DNA from: Candidatus Omnitrophota bacterium
GTDB taxonomy: Bacteria > Omnitrophota > Koll11 > Gygaellales > Profunditerraquicolaceae
Assembly: GCA_028719045.1 (NCBI GenBank)
Contig: JAQULD010000068.1
Location: forward strand, 1-8,755
Length of the DNA: 8,755 nucleotides
Direction of reading: 5' to 3'
Shown here: positions 1-6,471 of the stretch, piece by piece
Layout: each line of letters begins with the position of its first letter
How positions within the stretch are numbered: position 1 is the stretch's first letter
The notes under the pieces: generated by a model
Told to the model about the DNA's origin: nothing
Seen by the model: only the letters and a program-made list of their open reading frames with translations
The model's database searches: none
Position numbers and translations under genes: made by a program

Positions 1-1
1 G

Positions 2-565
2 GAATTAAAGGTTGTGCAGGAAAATACCATTTCGCTGGAAACCACGACTTCCGGGGCGGACGGACAGAAAGAAGTTACCCTGAGGGAACTTATACGCAAC
101 GCCCTGCGTATGGCTCCGGACCGTATTGTAGTCGGGGAAGTTCGGGGCGCCGAAGCCATCGATATGATCCAGGCAATGGCGGTAGGCCATTCCGGCACAA
201 TAGGGATTGTCCACGGCAATTCCCCTAAAGATGTGATCGCGCGCCTTGAGACCATGGTGCTTATGTCAGGCATCAATGTGCCGCTTAGCGAGGCGAGAAA
301 ACTGATCGCCTCTACTATTAACATAATCGTGCATCTTGAGAAATTTCCCGACGGAAGCCGCAAAGTGACTTATATTACGGAGATCCGCGGCATCGAAAGG
401 GAAGAAATAACTTTAAATGACCTGTTTGTCTACCATTTCGAAAAGGTCGATGATAAAGGAAAAGTTTGCGGCACGTTAAAACCGGCGATCAGGTATTACC
501 CGCTATTTTTCCAGAAATTCCAGAAACTCGGCATTCTTGCCGACAAAATATTCGTGAATGACTAA
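2..565 (+). CDS. cpaF: CpaF/TadA-type secretion ATPase, 3' part
   Basis: This is the C-terminal part (about 187 residues) of a type II/IV secretion-system ATPase of the CpaF/TadA class, which hydrolyses ATP at the inner membrane to drive assembly of Tad/Flp-type pili. The reading frame is open to the left edge, so the start and the Walker A region lie outside the window. What is visible is typical: a conserved run VTLRELIRNALRMAPD, a Walker B-like DRIVVGEVRG, the AMAVGHSG segment, a His-box-like IVHGNSP, then RLETMVLMSG and an IASTINIIVH stretch. The His box differs from the STVHANSP form I know from family members: Ser/Thr before the Val is replaced and HAN is HGN. The extreme C-terminus (KFQKLGILADKIF) fits the usual end of CpaF proteins. 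The gene runs 8 bases into thrS; tadB and tadC, the common downstream partners, are not here. CpaF is preferred over VirB11 or PilT on motif wording; the class is firm, the exact system less so. Confidence 0.85.
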   Translation, partial: ELKVVQENTISLETTTSGADGQKEVTLRELIRNALRMAPDRIVVGEVRGAEAIDMIQAMAVGHSGTIGIVHGNSPKDVIARLETMVLMSGINVPLSEARKLIASTINIIVHLEKFPDGSRKVTYITEIRGIEREEITLNDLFVYHFEKVDDKGKVCGTLKPAIRYYPLFFQKFQKLGILADKIFVND

Positions 566-2309
566 GATGGATATCGATACCTTAAGACACTCCTGTTCGC
601 ATATCATGGCTTACGCGGTAAAAGAGCTCTGGCCGGATGTCAAATTAGCCATAGGCCCTTCCATAGAAGACGGGTTTTATTACGACTTTGACAAGAAAGA
701 GCCTTTTAGCGAAGAAGACCTGTCCAGCATTGAAAAGAAGATGGCGGAAATTATTCAAAAGGATGAGCCCTTCAGCCGCCAGGAACTTTCCAAGAAGGAC
801 GCGGCGGAGTTATTTAAGAAAATGAACGAGACCTATAAATTGGAGCTGATAGAAAAAATTCCCGATGAAAAAGTTTCCGTTTACAAAACCGGGGAAAAAT
901 TCACAGACCTCTGCCGCGGCCCGCATGTGGAGTCTTCCGGAAGCATCAAGGCTTTTAAATTATTATCGGTAGCGGGGGCTTACTGGCATGGTATTGAGAC
1001 TAATCCCATGCTGCAGAGGATTTACGGCACATGTTTTCTGACGCAGAAGGAACTGGATGATTATTTAAAGAACCTGGAAGAGGCGAAGCTTCGCGACCAC
1101 AGAAAACTGGGCCCCGCGCTTGAATTTTTTAATATTTACCATGAAGAAGCGGGGGCCGGGCTTGTTTTTTATCATCCCAAGGGCGCCCTTTTGCGGAAAA
1201 TTATCGAAGATTATGAAAAGGACGAGCATTTAAAACGCGGCTATCAGATGGTCATTACCCCGCATATTATGCAGGCGGAGCTCTGGAAAACTTCCGGCCA
1301 CTGGGATTATTACAAAGAGAACATGTATACCCTGAAGATCGAAGACAAAGAGTTCGTCCTTAAGCCTATGAATTGCCCGGGCCATATACTTATTTACAAA
1401 TCCAAAACAAGAAGCTACAAGGACCTGCCCATACGCCTGTTCGAGCTGGGCACGGTTTACCGCCACGAAAAGGCCGGAGTTTTACACGGGTTGCTCAGGG
1501 TGCGGGGATTTACCCAGGACGATGCCCATATTTTCTGCCTGGCAGAGCAGCTCACCCGGGAAATAAAAGCCATAATAGATTTTGTTTTTGATACAATGAA
1601 GGTATTCGGTTTTGCTGAAGTAGGCATAGAATTAAGCACCCGCCCGCAGAAATATATCGGCAGTGAAGAAGACTGGCGGCTTGCGACCGAAGCGTTGGAA
1701 AGCGCTTTAAAAGAAAAGGGGTTACACTACGATATCAACGAAGGCGATGGCGCTTTTTACGGGCCGAAAATAGATATTAAATTAAAAGACGCGCTCAAGC
1801 GGTCATGGCAATGCGCCACTATCCAGTGCGATTTCGCGCTGCCGAAAAGGTTTAATCTTTCTTACGTTGATTCGGAAGGAAAAGAAAAGCAGCCGATAAT
1901 GCTTCACCGTGTAATTTTAGGCAGCCTTGAACGTTTCATCGGAGCGCTTCTGGAACATTATAAAGGAGAGCTTCCTTTGTGGCTGGCGCCTGTCCAGGTA
2001 CAGGTGATGCCTATAAAAGATTCCGTGTCCGGTTACGCGGCAAAGATCAAAGAAGCGCTGGAAAGAGATTCTATCCGTTCCGAAGTGGACAGCCGGAATG
2101 AAACTTTGGATAAAAGGATACGCCAGTCCGAACTGGATAAAATACCTTACGTCCTTGTCGTGGGTCCCCGCGAAGAACAACTCGGGACCGTTTCGGTCAG
2201 GAAAAAAGGGGAAGGCAATAAGGGGAGCGTTAAATTAGAAGAATTCCTGAAGGGAATCAAGGAAGAAATTAATAACAAAATTGCAGCCACTAAAAGCCCG
2301 GAAAGATAA
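558..2309 (+). CDS. thrS: threonyl-tRNA synthetase lacking the TGS domain
   Basis: A cytoplasmic class II synthetase that attaches threonine to tRNA-Thr and edits mischarged Ser-tRNA. The protein has 583 residues against 642 in E. coli, and the shortfall is at the N-terminus. Residues 1-180 are the editing domain, with His11, His15, Cys119 and His123 matching the E. coli editing quartet at a constant offset of about 62. The catalytic core spans about 185-470, with zinc ligands Cys273 (in MNCPGH), His324 (in DAHIFC) and His450 (in MLHR), motif 2 around YRHEKAGVLHG, and motif 3 around LGSLERFIG. The anticodon-binding domain is about 472-573 (PYVLVVGPREE). The TGS domain is absent and cannot lie upstream in frame, because a TGA (555-557) abuts the ATG. 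The start overlaps the ATPase stop by 8 bases and has no clear ribosome binding site, which suggests translational coupling; an ATG at 567 is an alternative start. Identity is certain; the exact start is less so. Confidence 0.96.
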   Translation: MTKMDIDTLRHSCSHIMAYAVKELWPDVKLAIGPSIEDGFYYDFDKKEPFSEEDLSSIEKKMAEIIQKDEPFSRQELSKKDAAELFKKMNETYKLELIEKIPDEKVSVYKTGEKFTDLCRGPHVESSGSIKAFKLLSVAGAYWHGIETNPMLQRIYGTCFLTQKELDDYLKNLEEAKLRDHRKLGPALEFFNIYHEEAGAGLVFYHPKGALLRKIIEDYEKDEHLKRGYQMVITPHIMQAELWKTSGHWDYYKENMYTLKIEDKEFVLKPMNCPGHILIYKSKTRSYKDLPIRLFELGTVYRHEKAGVLHGLLRVRGFTQDDAHIFCLAEQLTREIKAIIDFVFDTMKVFGFAEVGIELSTRPQKYIGSEEDWRLATEALESALKEKGLHYDINEGDGAFYGPKIDIKLKDALKRSWQCATIQCDFALPKRFNLSYVDSEGKEKQPIMLHRVILGSLERFIGALLEHYKGELPLWLAPVQVQVMPIKDSVSGYAAKIKEALERDSIRSEVDSRNETLDKRIRQSELDKIPYVLVVGPREEQLGTVSVRKKGEGNKGSVKLEEFLKGIKEEINNKIAATKSPER

Positions 2310-2340
2310 GTAGGTTTTCGTTCCGCGGTTCTGTGGTTAC

Positions 2341-2350
2341 AGGGAGGTGA
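2341..2350 (+). promoter_or_regulatory. very strong ribosome binding site of infC
   Basis: The sequence AGGGAGGTGA is close to a full match to the 16S rRNA anti-Shine-Dalgarno end. Its GGAGG core (2343-2347) ends 8 bases before an ATA codon at 2356. A GTG at 2347 lies inside the site itself and an ATT at 2350 is only 2 bases from the core, so both are badly placed as starts. The site therefore decides the start in favour of ATA. Confidence 0.75.
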
Positions 2351-2355
2351 TTGCG

Positions 2356-2916
2356 ATAAAAAAGTTCATACGCATCAATGAAAGGATCCGCGTGCCTCAG
2401 GTCCGATTAATCGGTCCTGAAGGCAATCAATTGGGAGTCGTGCCGATAGACAAGGCGCAGGAACTGGCAACGCAAAGTTTTTTGGATCAGGTAGAAGTGG
2501 CGCCTCAGGCAAACCCGCCGGTTTGCCGTATCATGGATTTCAGCAAATTCAAATACGACCAGGAAAAGAAAGAGCGCGAGGCAAAAAAACACCAGAAAGC
2601 GGGCCGGTTGAAAGAGATCCGCCTCCATCCCAATATAGATGAACATGATTATCAGGTAAAAGTAAGACAGGCTATAACATTTTTAAATAAAAAAGACAGG
2701 GTCAAGGTGGACCTTTTCTTCAAAGGTAGGCAAATGGAGCATATGGACCTGGGAAGAAAAGTTTTGGACAGGATGATCATCGATACTCAGATTGACGGGC
2801 TGATAGAAAAAGAGCCTACCCTGGAAGGAAGGATAATGAGTTTGGTAATCGCGCCCAAAAAGATAGATGCCAAAACGGGGCATACCGATGAAAAGGCGCA
2901 TGATAAGGAAACCTAA
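2356..2916 (+). CDS. infC: translation initiation factor IF3, apparent AUA start
   Basis: IF3 binds the 30S subunit, blocks premature 50S joining and checks the initiator tRNA-start codon pairing. The protein is about 186 residues, a normal length. It opens with KKFIRINERIRVPQVRLIG, matching the usual IF3 N-terminus. The N-domain signature PPVCRIMDFSKFKYDQ and the lysine-rich interdomain linker (EKKEREAKKHQKA) follow. The C-domain has EIRLHPNIDEHDYQVK, FFKGRQMEH and LVIAPKK, with a short hydrophilic tail rich in Lys, Asp and His. I place the start at ATA 2356 because of the ribosome binding site spacing and the alignment of the N-terminus. A GTG at 2347 in the same frame would add three residues. 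IF3 genes in several bacteria use AUU or related codons and are repressed by IF3 itself; the same autoregulation is inferred here, not shown. It lies 46 bases after thrS and 15 bases before rpmI. Confidence 0.95.
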   Translation: MKKFIRINERIRVPQVRLIGPEGNQLGVVPIDKAQELATQSFLDQVEVAPQANPPVCRIMDFSKFKYDQEKKEREAKKHQKAGRLKEIRLHPNIDEHDYQVKVRQAITFLNKKDRVKVDLFFKGRQMEHMDLGRKVLDRMIIDTQIDGLIEKEPTLEGRIMSLVIAPKKIDAKTGHTDEKAHDKET

Positions 2917-2931
2917 GAGCGGAGCGATAAA

Positions 2932-3129
2932 ATGAAACTGAAAACGAAAAAAGGCGTGGCGAAGAGGTTTAAGTTAACAAAAAAAGGTAGAATCAAATAC
3001 CATTCCGGCAACAAAAGCCATCTTTTAACTAACAAAAAATCTTCACGGGTAAGAAAGTTAAGAAAAGCTGATGTGTTGGAAGGCGCAAAAGAAACAGGTT
3101 ATTTAAAACGAATGCTGCCTTACGGCTGA
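2932..3129 (+). CDS. rpmI: ribosomal protein L35 (bL35)
   Basis: A 65-residue, strongly basic protein of the 50S subunit. It reads MKLKTKKGVAKRFKLTKKG at the N-terminus, then KYHSGNKSHLLTNKKS, and ends KRMLPYG. These are the L35 hallmarks, and the length is normal for the family. A GGAG at 2921-2924, 7 bases before the ATG, serves as ribosome binding site. It sits between infC and rplT in the order universal for this trio, 15 bases after infC and 16 bases before rplT, so it is certainly co-transcribed with them. In E. coli L20 represses this operon through RNA structure between infC and rpmI; the gap here is too short to show such a structure, and I did not identify one. Confidence 0.97.
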   Translation: MKLKTKKGVAKRFKLTKKGRIKYHSGNKSHLLTNKKSSRVRKLRKADVLEGAKETGYLKRMLPYG

Positions 3130-3130
3130 G

Positions 3131-3139
3131 AAGGAGTGA
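3131..3139 (+). promoter_or_regulatory. strong ribosome binding site of rplT
   Basis: AAGGAGTGA lies just after the rpmI stop codon, and its AGGAG ends 10 bases before the rplT ATG at 3146. It is the second strongest Shine-Dalgarno match at a gene start in the window, after that of infC. Confidence 0.7.
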
Positions 3140-3145
3140 AAATCA

Positions 3146-3493
3146 ATGGCAAGAGCAAAACACAGTGTCGCGACAAAAAAAAGAAAAAAGAGATTATTAA
3201 AACATGCAAAAGGGTACTGGGGTGACCGTAGCAAGCAATTTCAGCAGGCCCGCCGCGCGCTTATGCATGCTATGGTTTACAGCTACAGGGACGGACGCAC
3301 AAAGAAGAGAGAGATCCGTTCGCTTTGGATAGTGCGTTTGAACGCCGCCTGCCGCGAGGCCGGAATAACCTACAGCGCGTTCATGCACGGTTTGAAAAAA
3401 GCAAACGTTACCCTGGACAGGAAAGTCCTGGCGGATTTAGCCGTAAAGGACGCGCAGGCATTTAATAAACTGGTTGAAATAGCCAAAAGCTAA
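3146..3493 (+). CDS. rplT: ribosomal protein L20 (bL20)
   Basis: A 115-residue, basic 50S protein that binds 23S rRNA early in assembly. The basic N-terminal arm (MARAKHSVATKKRKKRLLK) leads into HAKGYWGDRSKQF, followed by YSYRDGRTKKREIRSLWI and LNAACREAGITYSAFMHGLK. The C-terminal globular part carries LDRKVLADLAV. All are standard L20 segments, and the length is close to the 118 of E. coli. In other bacteria L20 is also the feedback repressor of the infC-rpmI-rplT group; whether that holds here cannot be read from the sequence. Its stop is followed after only 6 bases by the first trkA gene, so transcription very probably runs on from the translation block into the potassium module. Confidence 0.97.
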   Translation: MARAKHSVATKKRKKRLLKHAKGYWGDRSKQFQQARRALMHAMVYSYRDGRTKKREIRSLWIVRLNAACREAGITYSAFMHGLKKANVTLDRKVLADLAVKDAQAFNKLVEIAKS

Positions 3494-3499
3494 TCAATT

Positions 3500-4147
3500 A
3501 TGTTTGTAATCATAGTCGGGTGCGGAAGAGTCGGTTCGGAATTGGCCAAACTTTTATCCAGCGAAGGCCATAATGTGGTTATTATCGATAAGAACCAGAA
3601 TTCTTTCGAGCGGCTTGGCAATACCTTTAACGGCCTTTCCCTGGTGGGGAACGGTTTTAACCTGGAAGTGTTAAAACAAGCCGGAGTGGAGAAAGCCGAC
3701 GCTTTCTGCGCGGTGACTAACGGCGACAATACCAATCTAGTGGCGGCCCAGGTCGCCAAAAAGATATTCAATGTCCCGAAAGTGCTGGCCAGGGTATATG
3801 ACCCGCAGAGGGCCAATATCTATACGGCCCTGGGGCTTAATATCATAAGCGGGACCATGCTTTTTGCCTCGATGTTAAGGGACAAGGTTGTGGAAAGCAG
3901 GTTCTCCAGCTACCTTATCGAGACCAAAGACCTCGGGGTCATTGAGATAGAAGCGAAAAAAGACCTTATCGGAAAATCCATCCAGGAGATCAATGTCCCG
4001 GAAGAGTTCCTGGTCGTGGCTTTAAGAAGGCTGGATGGCGTGATCATCCCGGATTCCAAAACGGTCTTGAGACCCAAAGATATACTGATGGCGGTAGTCA
4101 AAGTCGCCAGCCTCGATAAAATAAAAGGCAGGTTTAACCTTAAGTAA
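3500..4147 (+). CDS. trkA: TrkA-type RCK regulatory subunit of K+ uptake (first copy)
   Basis: A cytoplasmic regulator of a Trk/Ktr potassium channel, expected to form part of a ring under TrkH that opens or closes it in response to bound nucleotide. The 215-residue protein has one RCK_N Rossmann domain (about 1-125) and one RCK_C domain (about 140-210). The dinucleotide motif is GCGRVG (7-12), with an acidic Asp30 at the end of the second strand (VVIIDKN). Further motifs are GNGFN near residue 50, AVTNGDNTN, and ARVYDP. E. coli TrkA is a 458-residue tandem of two such units, so this is a half-size protein. It starts 6 bases after rplT with no clear ribosome binding site, and a second paralogue follows after 3 bases. 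The symbol trkA is given by family; ktrA-like naming would be equally fair. Confidence 0.92.
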   Translation: MFVIIVGCGRVGSELAKLLSSEGHNVVIIDKNQNSFERLGNTFNGLSLVGNGFNLEVLKQAGVEKADAFCAVTNGDNTNLVAAQVAKKIFNVPKVLARVYDPQRANIYTALGLNIISGTMLFASMLRDKVVESRFSSYLIETKDLGVIEIEAKKDLIGKSIQEINVPEEFLVVALRRLDGVIIPDSKTVLRPKDILMAVVKVASLDKIKGRFNLK

Positions 4148-4150
4148 TAT

Positions 4151-4813
4151 ATGTATATCTTAATTGTCGGCGCCGGAAAAATAGGTTATTTTTTAGCCAA
4201 AAGGCTCTGTCAAAGCCGCCATACGGTAAGCATCGTGGAGAGGGACAGGGTTTTATGCGAAGAGATAGCGAAAGAATTGGAAGCGCTGGTTATTAACGGC
4301 GACGGATGCGACCCGGAGATCCTGGAAGAGGCAGGCATAAAGAGGGCGGAGGTTGTCGCTGCGGTCACGGGCGAAGACGAAGATAACCTGGTTATAGCCC
4401 AGCTGGCAAAAGAAAAATTTCATATCAACAGGACCATTGCCCGGGTAAACAACCCGGACAATGAACACATGTTCTCGGCATTAGGTATAGACGTGCCGAT
4501 CGATTCCACCAAGATCATTGCCAAGATCGTGGAAGAAGAAGTTTCCTTTTCCGATTTTGTGAACCTGATGAGTTTTAAACGCGGAAAACTCTCCATAGTC
4601 AGGGTGGATCTCCCGCAAGACTCTCCCGTAATAAACAAAGAAGTCAAAGACATCCAGTTACCGGCCGATTCAGTGCTTGTTTCGGTAGTAAGGGGGGAAC
4701 AGGTCGTGGTCCCCAAAGGCAATACCGTCTTACTGCCCGGAGATGACATAATCGCCATCACCGCGATAGGTAACGAATCTCAGTTGTTGAATCTACTGGT
4801 GGGCAAGCTTTAA
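4151..4813 (+). CDS. trkA: TrkA-type RCK regulatory subunit of K+ uptake (second copy)
   Basis: A 220-residue paralogue of the preceding gene, again with one RCK_N and one RCK_C domain. The nucleotide motif is GAGKIG (7-12), with Glu30 as the acidic residue (SIVERDR). It carries a canonical GDGCDPEIL segment where the first copy has GNGFN, then TGEDEDNL and ARVNNP. The RCK_C part (about 142-215) contains LSIVRVDLP and VVVPKGNTVLLPGDDII. The two proteins align along their full length yet are clearly diverged, which suggests a heteromeric gating ring or distinct ligand sites rather than a recent duplication. The start is 3 bases after the first copy's stop. Its own TAA (4811-4813) is followed immediately by the ATG of a small open frame, giving TAAATG. 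Family assignment is firm; the ligand (NADH, ATP or ADP, c-di-AMP) is not determinable here. Confidence 0.92.
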   Translation: MYILIVGAGKIGYFLAKRLCQSRHTVSIVERDRVLCEEIAKELEALVINGDGCDPEILEEAGIKRAEVVAAVTGEDEDNLVIAQLAKEKFHINRTIARVNNPDNEHMFSALGIDVPIDSTKIIAKIVEEEVSFSDFVNLMSFKRGKLSIVRVDLPQDSPVINKEVKDIQLPADSVLVSVVRGEQVVVPKGNTVLLPGDDIIAITAIGNESQLLNLLVGKL

Positions 4814-4939
4814 ATGAAAGCCAAACTTCTCATCAATACTACTTTAGGCATAGCCACGGAATTATTGTACGCTTTGTCTATAATCCTTTCGGCATTTTTA
4901 ACCTGCCTGGCGGTATTATCTATTAAAAAATGGTTCTAA
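4814..4939 (+). CDS. 41-residue single-pass membrane microprotein of the Trk operon
   Basis: A small open frame fills the otherwise empty space between the second trkA and trkH. It encodes 41 residues: a short start (MKAKLLINTT), one hydrophobic span at about 11-37 (LGIATELLYALSIILSAFL and on through TCLAVLSI), and a basic-aromatic end, KKWF. The ATG directly abuts the trkA stop, and the TAA at 4937-4939 lies 10 bases inside trkH, as expected for stop-start translational coupling. A weak GGTGGG (4798-4803) precedes it. Length and layout recall small subunits of transporters such as KdpF of the Kdp K+ pump, but I see no sequence relation to KdpF and assign no function. It may instead be a short translated coupler that keeps ribosomes moving from trkA to trkH. 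Support comes from position and hydrophobicity alone. Confidence 0.55.
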   Translation: MKAKLLINTTLGIATELLYALSIILSAFLTCLAVLSIKKWF

Positions 4940-6471
4940 GGCCTGATATAAAAGATATAAAAAATATCGGTTATTATTTAGGCAAGATCATCCTGGGCTT
5001 AGGGATAACCATGCTTGTGCCTCTCGCTGCTGGCGCAGCGTTCGGGGAAATAAACCCGATGCTGGATTTCCTGATAGGAAGCGCTACGGCTTTTATCTTC
5101 GGTTTATTATTGGTAAAGATTTGTTTTGTCCCTTCGGGAAAAAAGGATTTTTACGGAAAACCGTTGGCCAGCGACCTGAACTGGATGCAGGGGATGATCG
5201 TGGTGGCTCTTTCCTGGATCGTGGCGATGTTCTTGGGCGCGCTGCCGCTGTATTTAAGCGGCCACTGGAAATCGTTCCTTGACGCCTGTTTTGATTCTAT
5301 GTCGGGATTCGCGACCACGGGCCTGGCCCTGGTGCAGGATTTAGACCACCTCTCTTATACCCACAATCTCTGGCGTCACCTGATAATGTTCATAGGAGGA
5401 CAAGGCATCGTGATCGTCGCCCTTTCTTTCCTGGTAAAAGGGGCGACAGGGGCATTCAGGATGTATGTGGGAGAAGCCAGGGATGAAAAGATCCTGCCCA
5501 ATGTAATAAATACCAGCAGGTTCATTTGGCTGGTCAGTATCGTGTTTTTGGTTTTAGGCACTATTGCGCTGGGGATCGTGGGGACTTTAAACGGCATGAG
5601 GCCGGGTAACGCCTATTTCCACGGCGCCTGTGTTTTTATGGCCGCTTTTGACACCGGCGGCTTTGCCCCGCAGTCGCAAAACATACTGTATTACCACAGC
5701 CTGCCCTTCGAAGTGGTAACCATAATTATTATGATACTGGGCGCGCTCAATTTTAAACTGCATTACCATATCTGGACGGGAAACCGCAAAGAGATATTTA
5801 AGAATATCGAAACAACCGCACTTTTTATCACCCTGTTTGTGACATTCTTCATAACGGCCGCGGGGCTTAGCCATTTAAACACATATCCCACCGCGATAAC
5901 GTTGTTTCGCAAGGGTTTTTACCAGTTGGTGTCCGGGCATACCGGCACAGGATTTATGACTATCTACGCCCCGCAATTCATCAAAGAATGGAACCCGCTT
6001 GCCCTGGTGGCCATAATCTGCGCGATGGGGCTGGGAGGAGCGGTTTGTTCAACTACCGGCGCTATTAAGATGCTGCGCCTAGGTATTGTGTTTAAGGCCT
6101 TTATTCAAGACATAAAGAGAATAATCCTTCCTGAAAGAGCCATGGTAATGAAGAAATTCCATCATATTAAAGACGTCTTTTTGGAAGATAAGCAGGTGAG
6201 GTCCGCCTGCTTGGTCACTTTGGCGTACCTTTTTTTGTACGGACTGGGGGCGATTGTGGGTATGTGGTGCGGTTATCCGTTTTTGGAATCGCTGTTTGAG
6301 TCGACTTCAGCCGCGGCTAACGTAGGGCTGTCCTGCGGGGTGACGGATATAGCTATGCCCGGCGCCCTTAAGGTCACCTACATATTTCAGATGTGGATAG
6401 GAAGGCTTGAATTTATGGCTGTCTTTACGTTAATAGGGTTCGTGGTGGCGATAGTCAAGGGAAAGCGATGA
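4930..6471 (+). CDS. trkH: TrkH/KtrB-family potassium uptake channel subunit
   Basis: The membrane-embedded, ion-conducting subunit of a Trk-type K+ uptake system, working with the RCK proteins encoded just upstream. At 513 residues it is a little longer than E. coli TrkH (483). Four pore-loop repeats can be read, each with its filter glycine: GFATTGLAL (126-134), DTGGFAP (241-247), HTGTGFM (337-343) and ANVGLSCG (463-470). The fourth loop ends VGLS as in KtrB-like proteins rather than the GPG form of E. coli TrkH. The gating-loop signature appears as GGAVCSTTGAIKMLR (369-383), and IGGQGIV (155-161) follows the first repeat. About ten hydrophobic spans are present. A TAA at 4924-4926 lies two codons upstream in frame, so ATG 4930 is the earliest start; it overlaps the 41-residue frame by 10 bases. 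Its stop overlaps the next gene as ATGA. The symbol is by family; ktrB is an alternative. Confidence 0.94.
   Translation: MVLRPDIKDIKNIGYYLGKIILGLGITMLVPLAAGAAFGEINPMLDFLIGSATAFIFGLLLVKICFVPSGKKDFYGKPLASDLNWMQGMIVVALSWIVAMFLGALPLYLSGHWKSFLDACFDSMSGFATTGLALVQDLDHLSYTHNLWRHLIMFIGGQGIVIVALSFLVKGATGAFRMYVGEARDEKILPNVINTSRFIWLVSIVFLVLGTIALGIVGTLNGMRPGNAYFHGACVFMAAFDTGGFAPQSQNILYYHSLPFEVVTIIIMILGALNFKLHYHIWTGNRKEIFKNIETTALFITLFVTFFITAAGLSHLNTYPTAITLFRKGFYQLVSGHTGTGFMTIYAPQFIKEWNPLALVAIICAMGLGGAVCSTTGAIKMLRLGIVFKAFIQDIKRIILPERAMVMKKFHHIKDVFLEDKQVRSACLVTLAYLFLYGLGAIVGMWCGYPFLESLFESTSAAANVGLSCGVTDIAMPGALKVTYIFQMWIGRLEFMAVFTLIGFVVAIVKGKR

Noticed and set aside
2331..2342. Small inverted repeat CTGT-GGTT-ACAG between thrS and infC, as a terminator or operator
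   Set aside because: The stem is only 4 base pairs with no following T run, too weak for a terminator. It touches the infC ribosome binding site, so a minor effect on initiation cannot be excluded, but there is no support beyond chance.
2347..2349. GTG as the infC start codon
   Set aside because: It overlaps the Shine-Dalgarno core and has no site of its own upstream; the residues it would add (MIA) are not part of the conserved IF3 N-terminus. It remains an alternative.
2310..2355. An L20 or IF3 autoregulatory leader before infC
   Set aside because: Only 46 bases are available and no pseudoknot or rRNA-mimic structure could be recognised by eye; the AUA start is the only regulatory hint I can support.
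4420..4761. 113-codon reverse-strand open frame opposite the second trkA
   Set aside because: Low-complexity, Ser/Thr-rich translation with no family signature, lying opposite a conserved gene.
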